Shown here piece by piece: positions 1-9,064 of a stretch of 64,000 nt of DNA. Made by a program: the position numbers and the translations under genes. Every line of letters begins with the position of its first letter. Within the stretch, counting starts at the first letter, position 1. The stretch is from Poriferisodalis sp965262965 (GTDB lineage: Bacteria; Actinomycetota; Acidimicrobiia; Acidimicrobiales; Poriferisodalaceae). The notes beneath the pieces are model-generated. The model saw nothing but the letters and a program-made list of their open reading frames with translations, was not told the DNA's origin and did not search any database. The stretch is taken from contig NZ_OZ253573.1 in assembly GCF_965262965.1 (NCBI RefSeq), positions 4,030,001-4,094,000 on the forward strand, read 5' to 3'.

Positions 1-965
1 CTGAAGACGTCCCCGTCGAGGGCACGACGGTGACGCTGTTGAGCCACGACTCGTTCACCCTGTCTGACGGGACACTCGAGACGTTCACCGAACTGACCGG
101 GGTGAGGGTGGAGCTGCTCGAAGTGGGCGACGCGGGCACGCTCGTCGCAGAAGCGATCCTGACGAAAGACACGCCGCTCGGCGACGTGATGTTCGGGATC
201 GACAACACGTTTCTCCAGCGAGGTCTCGACGCGGGCATCTTCGTGCCGTACGAGTCGCCACGGCTTGTCGATGTGGCGGCCGACCTCCAGCTCGATCCTT
301 CCCATCGCGTTACTCCAGTGGATTACGGCGACGTGTGTGTCAACTACTGGAAAGACGCGTTGCCGCGTGAGCCTGTCGGCCTCGCAGACCTCACCCACGC
401 AGACTTCGCCGACGAACTGGTGGTGCAGCATCCCGAGACGTCATCTGTGGGCCTGGCGTTCCTGCTTGCGACCATCGCTGCGTTCGGTGACGGCTGGGAG
501 CAGTACTGGGCGGACCTGCGGGCGAATGGCGTTGCGGTAACAGCCGGCTGGGAGGACGCCTACTACGGCGAGTTCATCGCCGGCGGCGGCGAGCGCTCGA
601 TGGTCGTCTCCTATGCGTCAAGTCCGCCAGCCGAGGTGATCTACGCCGACCCGCCGACCGATGTGGCGCCGACGGGAGTCATCACCGACTCGTGCTACCG
701 CCAGATCGAGTTCGCCGGGATCCTTTCGGGGACCGACAACGAAGCCGGTGCGCAGGCGCTCATCGACTTCATGCTCAGTGAGACGTGGCAGAACGATGTG
801 CCGCTCAACATGTTCGTCTACCCGGTCATCTCCAGTGCCGCGCTGCCACCGGAATTCGTCGAGCACACCGCAGTTCCCGCCGCACCGCTCATGCTCGACC
901 CGGCTGAGATCGAGGCCAATCGCGACGCCTGGACCGAGCGCTGGGTGGAGATCGTTCTGCGCTGA
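1..965 (+). CDS. thiB: Thiamine ABC transporter substrate-binding protein (5' partial)
   Basis: The frame is open from the first bases of the window, so the start codon and lipoprotein or signal sequence lie outside. The visible protein starts in the first strand of a periplasmic-binding fold (LLSHDSFTLSDG) and continues with GDAGTL and GDVMFGIDNTFL, which match the TbpA/ThiB type of extracellular thiamine-binding protein. It would capture thiamine or a phosphate ester outside the membrane and deliver it to the permease encoded 20 bp downstream. The family assignment is strong. The ligand is inferred from family resemblance, and iron-type binding proteins share the fold. Confidence 0.85.
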   Translation, partial: EDVPVEGTTVTLLSHDSFTLSDGTLETFTELTGVRVELLEVGDAGTLVAEAILTKDTPLGDVMFGIDNTFLQRGLDAGIFVPYESPRLVDVAADLQLDPSHRVTPVDYGDVCVNYWKDALPREPVGLADLTHADFADELVVQHPETSSVGLAFLLATIAAFGDGWEQYWADLRANGVAVTAGWEDAYYGEFIAGGGERSMVVSYASSPPAEVIYADPPTDVAPTGVITDSCYRQIEFAGILSGTDNEAGAQALIDFMLSETWQNDVPLNMFVYPVISSAALPPEFVEHTAVPAAPLMLDPAEIEANRDAWTERWVEIVLR

Positions 966-985
966 CCGTTGAACGGCTGACCGAG

Positions 986-2629
986 GTGTCACCGACGCGT
1001 CGCCGATGGGGTGCTGCGACGGTCGCTTGGGCCGTCGCAGCAGCGTTGCCGCTGGGATTCCTCTCGATCTTCTTCGCGTACCCCGTGCTGACCGTGGTGG
1101 GCGACGGGCTGAGCGGGCTGCGCGACCTATTGGGGAGCGCCCCGATTCGCGGCGTGCTCTGGTTCACGCTCTGGCAAGCGGTCGCGTCGACGGCGCTGAC
1201 ACTGGCTGTCGGATTGCCGGGCGCGGCGATGCTGGCACGGCTCGGGCCAAGGGCGCGTCGAGTCGTGCGAGCGTTGATCACCGTGCCGTTCGTGCTGCCG
1301 ACAGTGGTGGTGGCTGGCGCGTTCGAGGCGGTTTTCGACCGCTTCGGGCTCGATGCGGGCGCTTTGTCGCTGCACCACACCGTGTGGGCAATCTTGCTGG
1401 CGCACGTGTTCTTCAACTACGCCGTCGTCGTGCGCACGGTCGGCTCGTGGTGGGCGGGCCTCGACGGCCGCAGTGCCGACGCAGCGGCGATTCTGGGCGC
1501 CACTCCGGCGCGGGCGTTCTGGCACGTCACCTGGCCGCTGCTGCGCCCCGCGGTGGCGGCAGCGGCGGCGGTCACGTTCCTGTTCTCGTTCACCTCATTC
1601 GGGGTGATCTTGATCTTGGGCGGCCCGACGCGCGCCACGGTCGAGACCGAGATCTACCGGTACGCGGTGACGCGGCTGGACTTCGACACAGCGGCAGCGC
1701 TGGCGCTCTGCCAACTCGTGGCGGTAGCGACGCTGGTGGCGCTCGCGGGGATTGCCGAGCGCCGCCGCGCTGTGGCCCGACGTTCAGCAGGCCGGACAGC
1801 CCCGCGCCGTAGCCGGGCCGTGATCGGGGTGAATGCGATCGTGGCAATTGCGCTGCTGGGCGTGCCGATCGCGACGCTTGTGGAGCGTGCCCTGTCGACG
1901 GGAGACGGCTACGGCTGGGCCAACTTCGCGGCACTTGCCGAGCGTGTGCCCATGCTGCCCACTACGGCCGTCGCGGCGTTGTGGCATTCGCTTGGATTCG
2001 CCGCGCTCGCGACTGGCATTGCCGCTGTCATCGGCGTGCTGGCGTCGATTGTCGTCGTAGGGGGTTCGGTCCGCCGCAGCGCAGCGTCGCGTGGTGCAGC
2101 ATGGCTGAGGCGCCTCTTTGACGTCGGGCTGACGCTGCCGCTGGGAGTCTCCGCCGTCACCGTCGGGCTTGGCATGCTCCTGGCCTTGGATCGGCCGCCG
2201 CTCGATTTCCGAACCGCGTGGTGGATCATTCCCGTCGCGCATGCACTGGTGGGCATGCCGTTCGTCGTGCGGACCTTGGTGCCGACACTGCGCTCGATCG
2301 ACCATCGCCTGCGCGAAGCGGCTGCTGTGCTGGGCGCGGCGCCACTGCGCTCGCGCCGAGAGGTTGACATACCCATCGCCTCGCGGGCCGTCGCCGTGGG
2401 TGCCGCGTTCGCGTTCGCCGTCTCGCTCGGCGAATTCGGTGCGACCGCCTTCTTGCCGCGCCGGCCCGACACGCTGACCGCGCCGCTGGCGCTGTTTCGC
2501 CTGCTCGGAACGCCCGGCGAGAGCCTGCGGGGTCAGGCGATGGCGCTTGCCGTGGTGCTCATGGCGGCGACCGCGCTGTCGGTGCTGGTCATCGAGGGGT
2601 TGCGCCGCACCGACGAGTCCCTGTTCTGA
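986..2629 (+). CDS. thiP: Thiamine-type ABC transporter permease, fused double domain
   Basis: This 547-residue multi-spanning protein has two binding-protein-dependent permease domains in one chain, as in ThiP and FbpB. Each half has an EAA-type cytoplasmic loop for contact with the ATPase: around residue 163 (DAAAILGATPARAF) and residue 445 (EAAAVLGAAPLRSR). The GTG start at 986 is 20 bp after thiB, so the two are probably cotranscribed. No ATP-binding subunit follows, because the next gene is convergent. The ATPase must lie upstream of the window, be encoded elsewhere or be shared with another transporter. Confidence 0.85.
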   Translation: MSPTRRRWGAATVAWAVAAALPLGFLSIFFAYPVLTVVGDGLSGLRDLLGSAPIRGVLWFTLWQAVASTALTLAVGLPGAAMLARLGPRARRVVRALITVPFVLPTVVVAGAFEAVFDRFGLDAGALSLHHTVWAILLAHVFFNYAVVVRTVGSWWAGLDGRSADAAAILGATPARAFWHVTWPLLRPAVAAAAAVTFLFSFTSFGVILILGGPTRATVETEIYRYAVTRLDFDTAAALALCQLVAVATLVALAGIAERRRAVARRSAGRTAPRRSRAVIGVNAIVAIALLGVPIATLVERALSTGDGYGWANFAALAERVPMLPTTAVAALWHSLGFAALATGIAAVIGVLASIVVVGGSVRRSAASRGAAWLRRLFDVGLTLPLGVSAVTVGLGMLLALDRPPLDFRTAWWIIPVAHALVGMPFVVRTLVPTLRSIDHRLREAAAVLGAAPLRSRREVDIPIASRAVAVGAAFAFAVSLGEFGATAFLPRRPDTLTAPLALFRLLGTPGESLRGQAMALAVVLMAATALSVLVIEGLRRTDESLF

Positions 2630-2637
2630 ATGGACCC

Positions 2638-3021
2638 TTACGCCCGCTTCCAGAGCCGGTGTCCTTCGGTCCACAGCACGATGGGCAGCGCGGTGTCGAT
2701 GAGATGCCAGATCGTGAAGTCGCCGCCGTCGTTCACCATTGCGTTGAACCAGTTCGGCACAAACGCGATGGTGAGCGCAACGGCTGCGTAGAACATCCGC
2801 CGTGCGCCGGGGTCGCTGCCGTTTGCGCTGCGACGCTGCCATGTCGTGAGGAGCAGCAGCAGCAGAGCTGCGGCCATGAACCAATCCAGCACATTCCAGA
2901 TGTCGAGGTTGGCGGCCTCACCGTTGTCGCCGGGTCCGTAGAACGGGTAGGCGAAGAAGTTCGCGACCACGGCTGCGGCGACCAGCTTCATGTAGATGGC
3001 TACGGGCTTGCTGTAGGCCAT
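2638..3021 (-). CDS. Small four-helix membrane protein, unknown function
   Basis: This is a 127-residue protein with about four hydrophobic segments: near residues 9-27, 42-60, 79-95 and 105-117. It starts MAYSKPVAIYMKL and ends with a basic tail (HRLWKRA). I recognise no family motif. It lies tail to tail with thiP (8 bp between stops) and starts 126 bp upstream of the start of nothing else on its strand, so it is probably monocistronic. The length, the hydrophobic pattern and the lack of any better frame support it as a real gene. Confidence 0.65.
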   Translation of the reverse strand: MAYSKPVAIYMKLVAAAVVANFFAYPFYGPGDNGEAANLDIWNVLDWFMAAALLLLLLTTWQRRSANGSDPGARRMFYAAVALTIAFVPNWFNAMVNDGGDFTIWHLIDTALPIVLWTEGHRLWKRA

Positions 3022-3068
3022 GTCTCAAGGCTCCTTGATGGTCATCCTGCTAGCGGTGCTCGCTGGGT

Positions 3069-5147
3069 TCATCTGGCTCGCGGTGCTCGCAGTGCGGGGT
3101 GATCGGCGAAATGGGCGAGTGCACCCGGGTCGTCGATGGCCTCGGCGTTGGCAACCTTCCGGCCCTCGACGACGTCGCGAACGGCGAGTTCCACCAGCTT
3201 GCCAGACCGGGTACGGGGGATAGTGGGCACTTGTGCGACCACTGCGGGGACATGGCGCGGCGACGCCCCCGAACGGATCTGCGCACGTATGCGGCCGGTC
3301 AGCTCGTCGTCGAGCGTCAACCCATCGCGCAGTTTTACGAACAGCACGACGCGTGTGTCGCTGCTGGAAGGCGCAGCCTCGCCGGCCGGGACGCGCTGGC
3401 CGATCACGACGCTCTCGAGGACCTCGTCAATCTGGTCGACCTGTCGGTAGATCTCGGCGGTGCCGATGCGCACGCCGCCAGGATTCAGCGTGGCGTCGGA
3501 ACGGCCGCTGATGATCATGCCGCCGCTGGTCGTCCACTCTGCGAAGTCGCCGTGGTGCCACACGCCGGGGTACCGATCGAAATATGCGGCACGGTAGCGA
3601 TCGTGGCCGGGGTCGTCCCAGAAACGCAGCGGCATGGACACAAAGGCATTGCGGCACACCAGCTCGCCCTGCTGGCCCGTAGCGGCAGTCGCGCCGTCGC
3701 CTCCGGCAACGTCGACGTCGAGACCCAGCGCAGGCACCTGTATCTCGCCACGGCGGACCGGACCCGTCGGGTCGCCGATCACAAAGCCGCCGCAGATGTC
3801 GGTGCCGCCCGAGAACGACGCCAAGTGCACGTCTGCGGACATCTTCTCGTACACCCAGTCGAAGCCCTCGGGGGCGAGTGGCGAACCCGTTGAGGCGACG
3901 GCGCGCACGGTGTCCAACGAATGAGTCTGCGCGGGCCGCAGGCCTGCCTTCACGGCGCTCTCGATGAACTTGGCGCTGACGCCCAACAGCGTTACGCCGG
4001 TCTCGTCGGCCACATCGAACAGCCGCGACCCACTGGGGTGAAACGGCGAACCGTCGTAGAGCACAAGCGAGGCGTCGCTGGCCAGCCCGGCGACCAGCCA
4101 ATTCCACATCATCCAGCCGGTGGTGGTGAAGTACAGGAGCCGATCGCGGGGGCGCACGTCGAAGTGCAGCCGATGCTCGCTCCAGAGCTTGAGCAACGCG
4201 CCCCCCGCCCGGTGGACGATGCACTTGGGTTTTCCGGTCGTCCCTGACGAGAACAGGATGTACACGGGCTGGTCAAAGCCCAGCCGCTCGAACGAGATGT
4301 CCGTGCCGGTGCCGGACCGATGCGGATCGAGCCACTCGGACCAATTGGTGCTGCCCAGGGCGGCGGCGTCGCCAGCGCCCTCGACGTCGTAGGGAGCGAT
4401 CACCAGCCGGTGCAGGGGCGAACCGGAGCCAGCGAGCCCGTCGGCCACCTCGGACGCTTTGCCGAGGGTGCGGTGCCAGATGCCGTTGTAGTAGTAGCCG
4501 TCGACGGTGACGAGCACTTTGGGCGCGATCTGGCCGAATCGGTCGAGCACGCCGTCGGTCCCGAAGTCTGGGCTGACCGAGGAGTACACGGCGCCGAGCG
4601 AGGATGCGGCGAGGAACACGATGAGCGCGTGGGGACCGTTGGGGAGCATGGTCGCCACGCGGTCGCCGACGCCGACACCGTCGTTCGCCAATGCCCGTTG
4701 GCACGCGGCGACCTCGGCTCGCAGCTGCTCGTGCGACATCGTCGCCCGTACTTGGTCTTCGCCGAAGAAAAAGAGCGCTGCATCGCTTGGGGCCGGTCCG
4801 TCGCCGCCGAGCGGCCGCAGGTAGTTCTCGGCAATGTTCAGCTGCGAGCCTGCGAAGAGTTCAAGGCCGGGTCGCGGCGCGGTCGTCCGGTCGCCGGCGG
4901 CGCTGAATTGCTCCCCGAGGTGGCCGATGCCGCCACTGAATTCCCACACGGCACGCCAGAACTGCGTCGGGTGTCGTACCGACCATGCGTGCAGGTCGCG
5001 ATAGGAGTGCTGGTGGAGCCCGAGGCCGACCCGCTCTGCAAATTGCCAGAGCTGTGTGGCTTCGCGGCGCCGTGTGTCAGGGCGCCACAGCACTGCGGGG
5101 TCGTGGCTACCAAACTCCGGAACTGCGTTGCTGGGTGCATCGGTCAT
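3069..5147 (-). CDS. aacS: Acetoacetate-CoA ligase (acetoacetyl-CoA synthetase)
   Basis: A 692-residue acyl-adenylate-forming enzyme predicted to activate acetoacetate with ATP and CoA. It shows the N-terminal cap typical of acetyl/acetoacetyl-CoA synthetases, the phosphate-binding loop SSGTTGKPKC near residue 302, the hinge region NPGGVRIGTAEIYRQV, and the C-terminal catalytic lysine in RTRSGKLVE near residue 650. The frame is open upstream, but ATG at 5147 is chosen because TAACTT lies 7 bases before it and the sequence MTDAPSNAVPEF resembles a natural N-terminus. The gene is divergent from the DinB-like gene at 5248. Acetyl-CoA synthetase is the main alternative; length and overall resemblance favour the acetoacetyl enzyme. 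Confidence 0.85.
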   Translation of the reverse strand: MTDAPSNAVPEFGSHDPAVLWRPDTRRREATQLWQFAERVGLGLHQHSYRDLHAWSVRHPTQFWRAVWEFSGGIGHLGEQFSAAGDRTTAPRPGLELFAGSQLNIAENYLRPLGGDGPAPSDAALFFFGEDQVRATMSHEQLRAEVAACQRALANDGVGVGDRVATMLPNGPHALIVFLAASSLGAVYSSVSPDFGTDGVLDRFGQIAPKVLVTVDGYYYNGIWHRTLGKASEVADGLAGSGSPLHRLVIAPYDVEGAGDAAALGSTNWSEWLDPHRSGTGTDISFERLGFDQPVYILFSSGTTGKPKCIVHRAGGALLKLWSEHRLHFDVRPRDRLLYFTTTGWMMWNWLVAGLASDASLVLYDGSPFHPSGSRLFDVADETGVTLLGVSAKFIESAVKAGLRPAQTHSLDTVRAVASTGSPLAPEGFDWVYEKMSADVHLASFSGGTDICGGFVIGDPTGPVRRGEIQVPALGLDVDVAGGDGATAATGQQGELVCRNAFVSMPLRFWDDPGHDRYRAAYFDRYPGVWHHGDFAEWTTSGGMIISGRSDATLNPGGVRIGTAEIYRQVDQIDEVLESVVIGQRVPAGEAAPSSSDTRVVLFVKLRDGLTLDDELTGRIRAQIRSGASPRHVPAVVAQVPTIPRTRSGKLVELAVRDVVEGRKVANAEAIDDPGALAHFADHPALRAPRAR

Positions 5148-5247
5148 CGATGGCAAGTTACTCAGCGCCTGTGACACACATCGGCCAGATCCGACAGTGC
5201 TGCGGGCCGCGGGACCGTGTCGCGCGGTACGGGTAGTGTCCCCCGTC
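5148..5247. promoter_or_regulatory. Divergent promoter region with two leaderless-type -10 boxes
   Basis: This 100-bp gap separates two divergent genes. On the minus strand TAACTT (5155-5160) lies 7 bases before the ATG of the acetoacetate-CoA ligase gene. On the plus strand TAGTGT (5234-5239) lies 8 bases before the ATG at 5248. Neither start has a clear Shine-Dalgarno sequence, so both mRNAs may begin at or next to the start codon. The hexamers are seen directly; promoter activity is inferred. Confidence 0.5.
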
Positions 5248-6027
5248 ATGCAAGGCATCTGCGACGACCTTCAGGCGGAAACCGACGCTCTCGGCGAAGT
5301 TGTGAGCGGCATCACTGAGGAGCAATGGCGCCTGCCCACCCCCGCGCAGGGCTGGGACAGCCGCGAAACCATGGTGCACCTCGGCATGACCGATTGGGTG
5401 GCGACGGTGGCCGTCGTCGATCCTGACGGCTTTGCTGGATTCACGGCCGCTGCCGCTCGGGGCGAGATGGATCTGCACACGGCGGCGGGGTTCGACTTTG
5501 CCTCCATGTCCGGTGCGGAGATCTGGGACTGGCTGCGCACCGAGCGAGCCAAGATGGTGGCGGCGGTTCGGCCTCTTGACCCCAAGGACCGAATTCCCTG
5601 GTTCGGCCCGAGCATGGGAGCACTGTCGTTTGTTACCGCCCGGCTCATGGAGACGTGGTCGCACGGACACGACGTGGCAGACACGCACGGTCGAGAGCTT
5701 CCCCGCACTGATCGGCTGCGACACGTCGCCCACATCGGGGTCAGCACCAGAGGCTGGAGCTATGCGAACCGGGGCCTTGAGGTGCCCGCCGGGCCGGTAC
5801 GGGTGGAACTGGGTGCCCCGAGCGGGGCTGTGTGGACTTGGGGGCCCGAGGACGCGGCCGACAAGGTCAGCGGCGACGCCTACGAGTTCTGCCTGGCGGT
5901 GACCCAGCGTCGTCACCACATCGAGACCGGGCTGTCGATCAAGGGGTCGCTTGCGCTGGCATGGATGGACATCGCCCAGGCATTCGCTGGCCCGCCGACC
6001 GACACCCAACACCGCCGCGCCGCCTAG
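5248..6027 (+). CDS. TIGR03084-type DinB-fold metal-binding protein
   Basis: A 259-residue protein of the mycothiol-dependent maleylpyruvate isomerase/DinB-like superfamily, closest by eye to the TIGR03084 group. The N-terminal helical bundle has WDSRETMVHLGMTDW and, after a long loop, METWSHGHDVAD. The histidines in these segments are the expected metal ligands of the four-helix bundle. The substrate is unknown; members often use low-molecular-weight thiols, and this genome encodes a mycothiol ligase at 24.7 kb. The frame is open further upstream, but the ATG at 5248 follows a -10-like TAGTGT and avoids overlap with the divergent gene. Confidence 0.75.
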   Translation: MQGICDDLQAETDALGEVVSGITEEQWRLPTPAQGWDSRETMVHLGMTDWVATVAVVDPDGFAGFTAAAARGEMDLHTAAGFDFASMSGAEIWDWLRTERAKMVAAVRPLDPKDRIPWFGPSMGALSFVTARLMETWSHGHDVADTHGRELPRTDRLRHVAHIGVSTRGWSYANRGLEVPAGPVRVELGAPSGAVWTWGPEDAADKVSGDAYEFCLAVTQRRHHIETGLSIKGSLALAWMDIAQAFAGPPTDTQHRRAA

Positions 6028-6057
6028 CACGGTGTCGAGAAGTGCGCGGGAGGCGCG

Positions 6058-6684
6058 GTGCTGATCGTCGGGCTGACGGGAGGGATCGGTGCCGGAAAAA
6101 GCACCGTTGCGCAGCTGCTGGCCTCCCATGGAGCGGCGGTGGTGGATGTCGACGCGCTCGGACGCGAGATCATCGCCCCAGAGGGATCGGCGGTAAAGCC
6201 GGTACTCGAGCGATTCGGCAGTCACCTGCGCGGATCTGACGGCGGCATCGACCGGCCGGCGCTCGCAACGGTCGTGTTCAACAATCCGGACGAGCTCGCC
6301 GCTCTCAACGAGATCAGCCACCCGGCCATCAACAACCTCCTCGACGAGCGGATCGAAGCGATTGCGGCGACGCGTGCAACTGATGTCGTCGTGCTCGACA
6401 TGGCGGTCTTGGTGGAGAGCACCTTGGGCCGCGACACTCGGTTTCCCTATGAAGTGGTGGTGACGGTCGAAGCGCCGCCCGATGTACGACTGCAACGGCT
6501 CACCGGCCGCGGCATGACGACCGACGACGCCAAGGCCCGCCTGACCTCTCAAGCCACCGATGACCAACGGCGCGAAGCGTCGAACTTCGTCATCGGCAAC
6601 GGTGGCGGCACCGACGACTTGGCTGATGCGGCAGGGCAACTCTGGGACGCGCTGCGCAATCTGGCTGACGAGCGTGCCGCATGA
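6058..6684 (+). CDS. coaE: Dephospho-CoA kinase
   Basis: This 208-residue P-loop kinase performs the last step of coenzyme A synthesis, phosphorylating the 3'-hydroxyl of dephospho-CoA. The Walker A motif GLTGGIGAGKST is at residues 4-15, followed by the conserved DVDALGREI. Length fits the family. The GTG start is preceded by GGGAGG about five bases upstream. Its last four bases (ATGA) overlap the start of the next gene, so translation is coupled to the thioesterase-like protein. Confidence 0.93.
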   Translation: MLIVGLTGGIGAGKSTVAQLLASHGAAVVDVDALGREIIAPEGSAVKPVLERFGSHLRGSDGGIDRPALATVVFNNPDELAALNEISHPAINNLLDERIEAIAATRATDVVVLDMAVLVESTLGRDTRFPYEVVVTVEAPPDVRLQRLTGRGMTTDDAKARLTSQATDDQRREASNFVIGNGGGTDDLADAAGQLWDALRNLADERAA

Positions 6685-7625
6685 CCACAGCAGCGACGCC
6701 GTCCGGTGGCCGGCCAGCTGACACCGGTGAGCTTGGCGTTCCACCACAACGCGACGATCTAACTGTCGACGGCCCCCGGAGCGACCAGCCGGTGCGCTAT
6801 CCGCCTCAGAACCACGTCTTGCGGCACTTGCAGCTCAGCCATCAGATGTCATCCGATGGGTCGCTGACCGCGACGATGCCGATCCTCGACGATCTGGCTG
6901 ACGGTCCGCTGACCGAGGGCGGGTGGCTGCGGCTCGGCGCCGTCGCCACCTTGGTGGACTCGGTGGCGGGCCACCACGCGGTCCTGGTCGTGTCCCCGGA
7001 CTGGTCGGCCACGCTGCACCTGTCGACGGTGCTCGCAGCACGAGCTGAGGGTTCGGTGGTGACGGCCCGGTGCTCGCCGCTGCGAATCGGGCGGAATCAA
7101 GTCGTCACCGAGACCTCGGTGACGGACGAGGCGGGCACCGAGATTGCCCGCTCGACCTGCACGTACGCGCGCCTGCCCCGCCGTGACGACACGCCGGTCG
7201 TGGACTCCACGGCACGCGACAACACCGTCCACTACCGCGAAGATCACGAGCTGGATCCCCGGCCGCCGCTGGAGGACTACTTGCGCATCTCACCTGTGCC
7301 CGGCGAGCCGCGCATCGAGTTGCCGATGCACAACCGCATCCGCAACTCGTTCGGCTCGTTGCAGGGCGGGGCTTCGATCGTGGTTGCCGAGGTCATGGCA
7401 ACACATCTGGCTGGGATGTGCGATGGGGGCGAGCGCCGGGCCCGTTGTGTGTTCGCAGACATGCACTACTTGGCGCCGGCTCGTGGCGGACCGTTTCGCG
7501 TCGACGGCGAGGTGTTGGCCCAAACCGGACATGTGGTGACCAGCCGCACCCGCATCTTCGAGACCGCAGGCGAGTCCGACCGGCTGCTGCAGACCGCTAC
7601 TGCAACTGCCGAATACCTGGACTGA
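6681..7625 (+). CDS. Tandem hotdog-fold acyl-CoA thioesterase-like protein
   Basis: A 314-residue protein with two hotdog-like halves. The first half (residues about 45-165) contains GGWLRLGAVATLVDSVAG and the second (about 195-314) contains RNSFGSLQGGASIVVAEVMAT. Both resemble the helix-capping motif of PaaI/4HBT thioesterases. It probably hydrolyses or binds acyl-CoA thioesters in the cytoplasm. It is translationally coupled to coaE through an ATGA overlap. The specific substrate cannot be read from the sequence. Confidence 0.7.
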   Translation: MTTAATPSGGRPADTGELGVPPQRDDLTVDGPRSDQPVRYPPQNHVLRHLQLSHQMSSDGSLTATMPILDDLADGPLTEGGWLRLGAVATLVDSVAGHHAVLVVSPDWSATLHLSTVLAARAEGSVVTARCSPLRIGRNQVVTETSVTDEAGTEIARSTCTYARLPRRDDTPVVDSTARDNTVHYREDHELDPRPPLEDYLRISPVPGEPRIELPMHNRIRNSFGSLQGGASIVVAEVMATHLAGMCDGGERRARCVFADMHYLAPARGGPFRVDGEVLAQTGHVVTSRTRIFETAGESDRLLQTATATAEYLD

Positions 7626-7942
7626 GAACTTGGGGCTCGCCGGGCTGCCGGCCCCCATCCCGTGACAGTCACGCACTCGAACTAAGCACCCTCATCTAAA
7701 CATGCCGGCAGCATTGAGCCGGCTGAGCGATTGGCGACGGGCGACGGGCGAGACAGTTCGTTTGTGGCCCGGGCTTCGGCGTATCGCGGGGTTGCACGCC
7801 GGTGAACCTGTCACGGCCGGATTCACCGTCGCAATTCTCGAAGATTCCCGGAAAGACGTGCAAGCTGAGGTCCTCGAGCGCGTGAAGCGACCGTTCGCGC
7901 CGCGATTCTCGGAGATTTCTGGAAATTGATGCGCACGAACGA
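7626..7942. other. Intergenic stretch with a 21-bp imperfect direct repeat
   Basis: No convincing gene is seen; the short open frames lack recognisable protein character. The stretch holds two similar 21-bp segments in the same direction, 7834-7854 and 7905-7925. Both begin ATTCTCG and end GGAAA, and they match at 18 of 21 positions with starts 71 bp apart. Their role is unknown. They lie upstream of the HNH gene promoter and could be regulatory or a remnant of a duplication. Confidence 0.35.
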
Positions 7943-7977
7943 TTGCAACCGGCAGCGAACATATGTATGTTTTACCT
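7943..7977 (+). promoter_or_regulatory. Promoter of the HNH gene with SOS-box-like half site
   Basis: TTGCAA (7943-7948) and TATGTT (7966-7971) are separated by 17 bp and end 6 bases before the ATG at 7978, a good sigma-70 layout for a leaderless transcript. The segment GCGAAC-ATAT-GTATGT (7955-7970) overlaps the -10. Its left half matches the actinobacterial LexA half site CGAAC; its right half is a poor match to GTTCG. LexA control is known for some mycobacterial DUF222/13E12 genes, but here it is only a suggestion. Confidence 0.45.
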
Positions 7978-9018
7978 ATGTTCATCGACCCGCCCGCGTA
8001 CCGCACCTGCGGCGACGGATCGGCTGCGAGCACGACCGGTTCAACCGGCTGCGCCGCCGTCGCTGAGCACGAGGCCGGCGCGGCCGTGACTGCGCTTGAT
8101 GCCGTTGCCGGTGTCGATCTTGGGGCGTTGAGCAACAGCGATCTGGAGGACCGGGTCGTGGGCCTGGTGGCTTTGCGGGCCCGTGTCGAGGGCGAGTATC
8201 TGGCTGCTTTGGGCGAGATGACGTCGCGTTGCGGCGCGCAGTCCGCGGCATATCAGCTGCGCGAGTTCACCCGCATGAACGCCGCCCAGGCACGCACGGA
8301 GTCCCGGCTCGCAGAAAGCCTTGTCGAGCACGACCTGTCTGCCACACTCGACGCGCTGAAGTGCGGGCAGATCCAGACGTCGCATGCGAAGGTGATCGCA
8401 CGCGAGGCTCCCCAAAAGCACCGCCGCAGCGAAGACGAGTTCTTGGAGCTGTGCCGCACGTATCCCTGCGACACCGTTGCCCGCAACCCGTTGGCGTATG
8501 AGAGCTTGGCGGTGTACGCCGATCTCGAAGCCGAGGCCGCCGCGGCGGGGCTCAGCCCCATCGACGCGGAGCTGGCGTTGCAGCGCTTTGAGCGTTCGGG
8601 GTCGATGCGCATGGGCGACGACGGCACCCCCCTATCAGCACGACAGCTCGCCGACTACGCCGTCGACGCCAACGTGCTCCCCGCAGTGTTCAGCGCCGAC
8701 TGGTCCCAGCTTGCCTTGGGCCGCACACGCAACGCCAGCGACGCCCAACGGCTCATCCTCGCCGTACGCGACGGCGGCTGCATCGGCTGCGAGCTCACCA
8801 GCGAGCCCACCCGAGCCCACCACATCCAATACTTCGAGAACAACGGCCTCACCGAAATCCCCAATCTGGCGTCGCTGTGCGAACCCTGCCACCACGACCT
8901 GCACCAGCACGACACCAAGATCGACACCCCACCCGACGGCCGCCCCCGCCTGCTGCCACCCGAGCACGACCACTCCAGTCCGCCCGCCCGAGCACCAGCC
9001 ACAGCCCGCAGCCCATAA
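7978..9018 (+). CDS. DUF222 / 13E12-repeat HNH endonuclease-like protein
   Basis: A 346-residue protein with an N-terminal DUF222 helical region and a C-terminal HNH nuclease motif. The motif has CIGCELTSEP, then RAHHIQYFENNG, then NLASLCEPCHHDLH, with cysteines placed for a zinc knuckle and histidines for catalysis. These proteins are abundant in actinobacteria, and their biological role is mostly unclear. An alternative ATG at 7963 is rejected because it lies inside the probable -10/-35 region. The C-terminal tail is proline- and histidine-rich and looks disordered. Confidence 0.75.
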   Translation: MFIDPPAYRTCGDGSAASTTGSTGCAAVAEHEAGAAVTALDAVAGVDLGALSNSDLEDRVVGLVALRARVEGEYLAALGEMTSRCGAQSAAYQLREFTRMNAAQARTESRLAESLVEHDLSATLDALKCGQIQTSHAKVIAREAPQKHRRSEDEFLELCRTYPCDTVARNPLAYESLAVYADLEAEAAAAGLSPIDAELALQRFERSGSMRMGDDGTPLSARQLADYAVDANVLPAVFSADWSQLALGRTRNASDAQRLILAVRDGGCIGCELTSEPTRAHHIQYFENNGLTEIPNLASLCEPCHHDLHQHDTKIDTPPDGRPRLLPPEHDHSSPPARAPATARSP

Positions 9019-9064
9019 CCACACTCCGGGCAGACGCAGCCCCGATCACGATCACGACGAAGGA

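Noticed and set aside
3020..3223. 67-codon plus-strand gene between the small membrane protein and the CoA ligase gene
   Set aside because: It overlaps the ends of recognised genes, and after a short hydrophobic start the translation is Arg-rich and unconvincing.
5158..6747. 529-codon open frame on the minus strand opposite the DinB-like gene and coaE
   Set aside because: Antisense shadow of two recognised genes; low-complexity His/Arg-rich translation.
7702..7929. 75-codon plus-strand gene in the gap before the HNH gene
   Set aside because: Translation looks random, no ribosome-binding site, and the frame includes one of the direct repeats.
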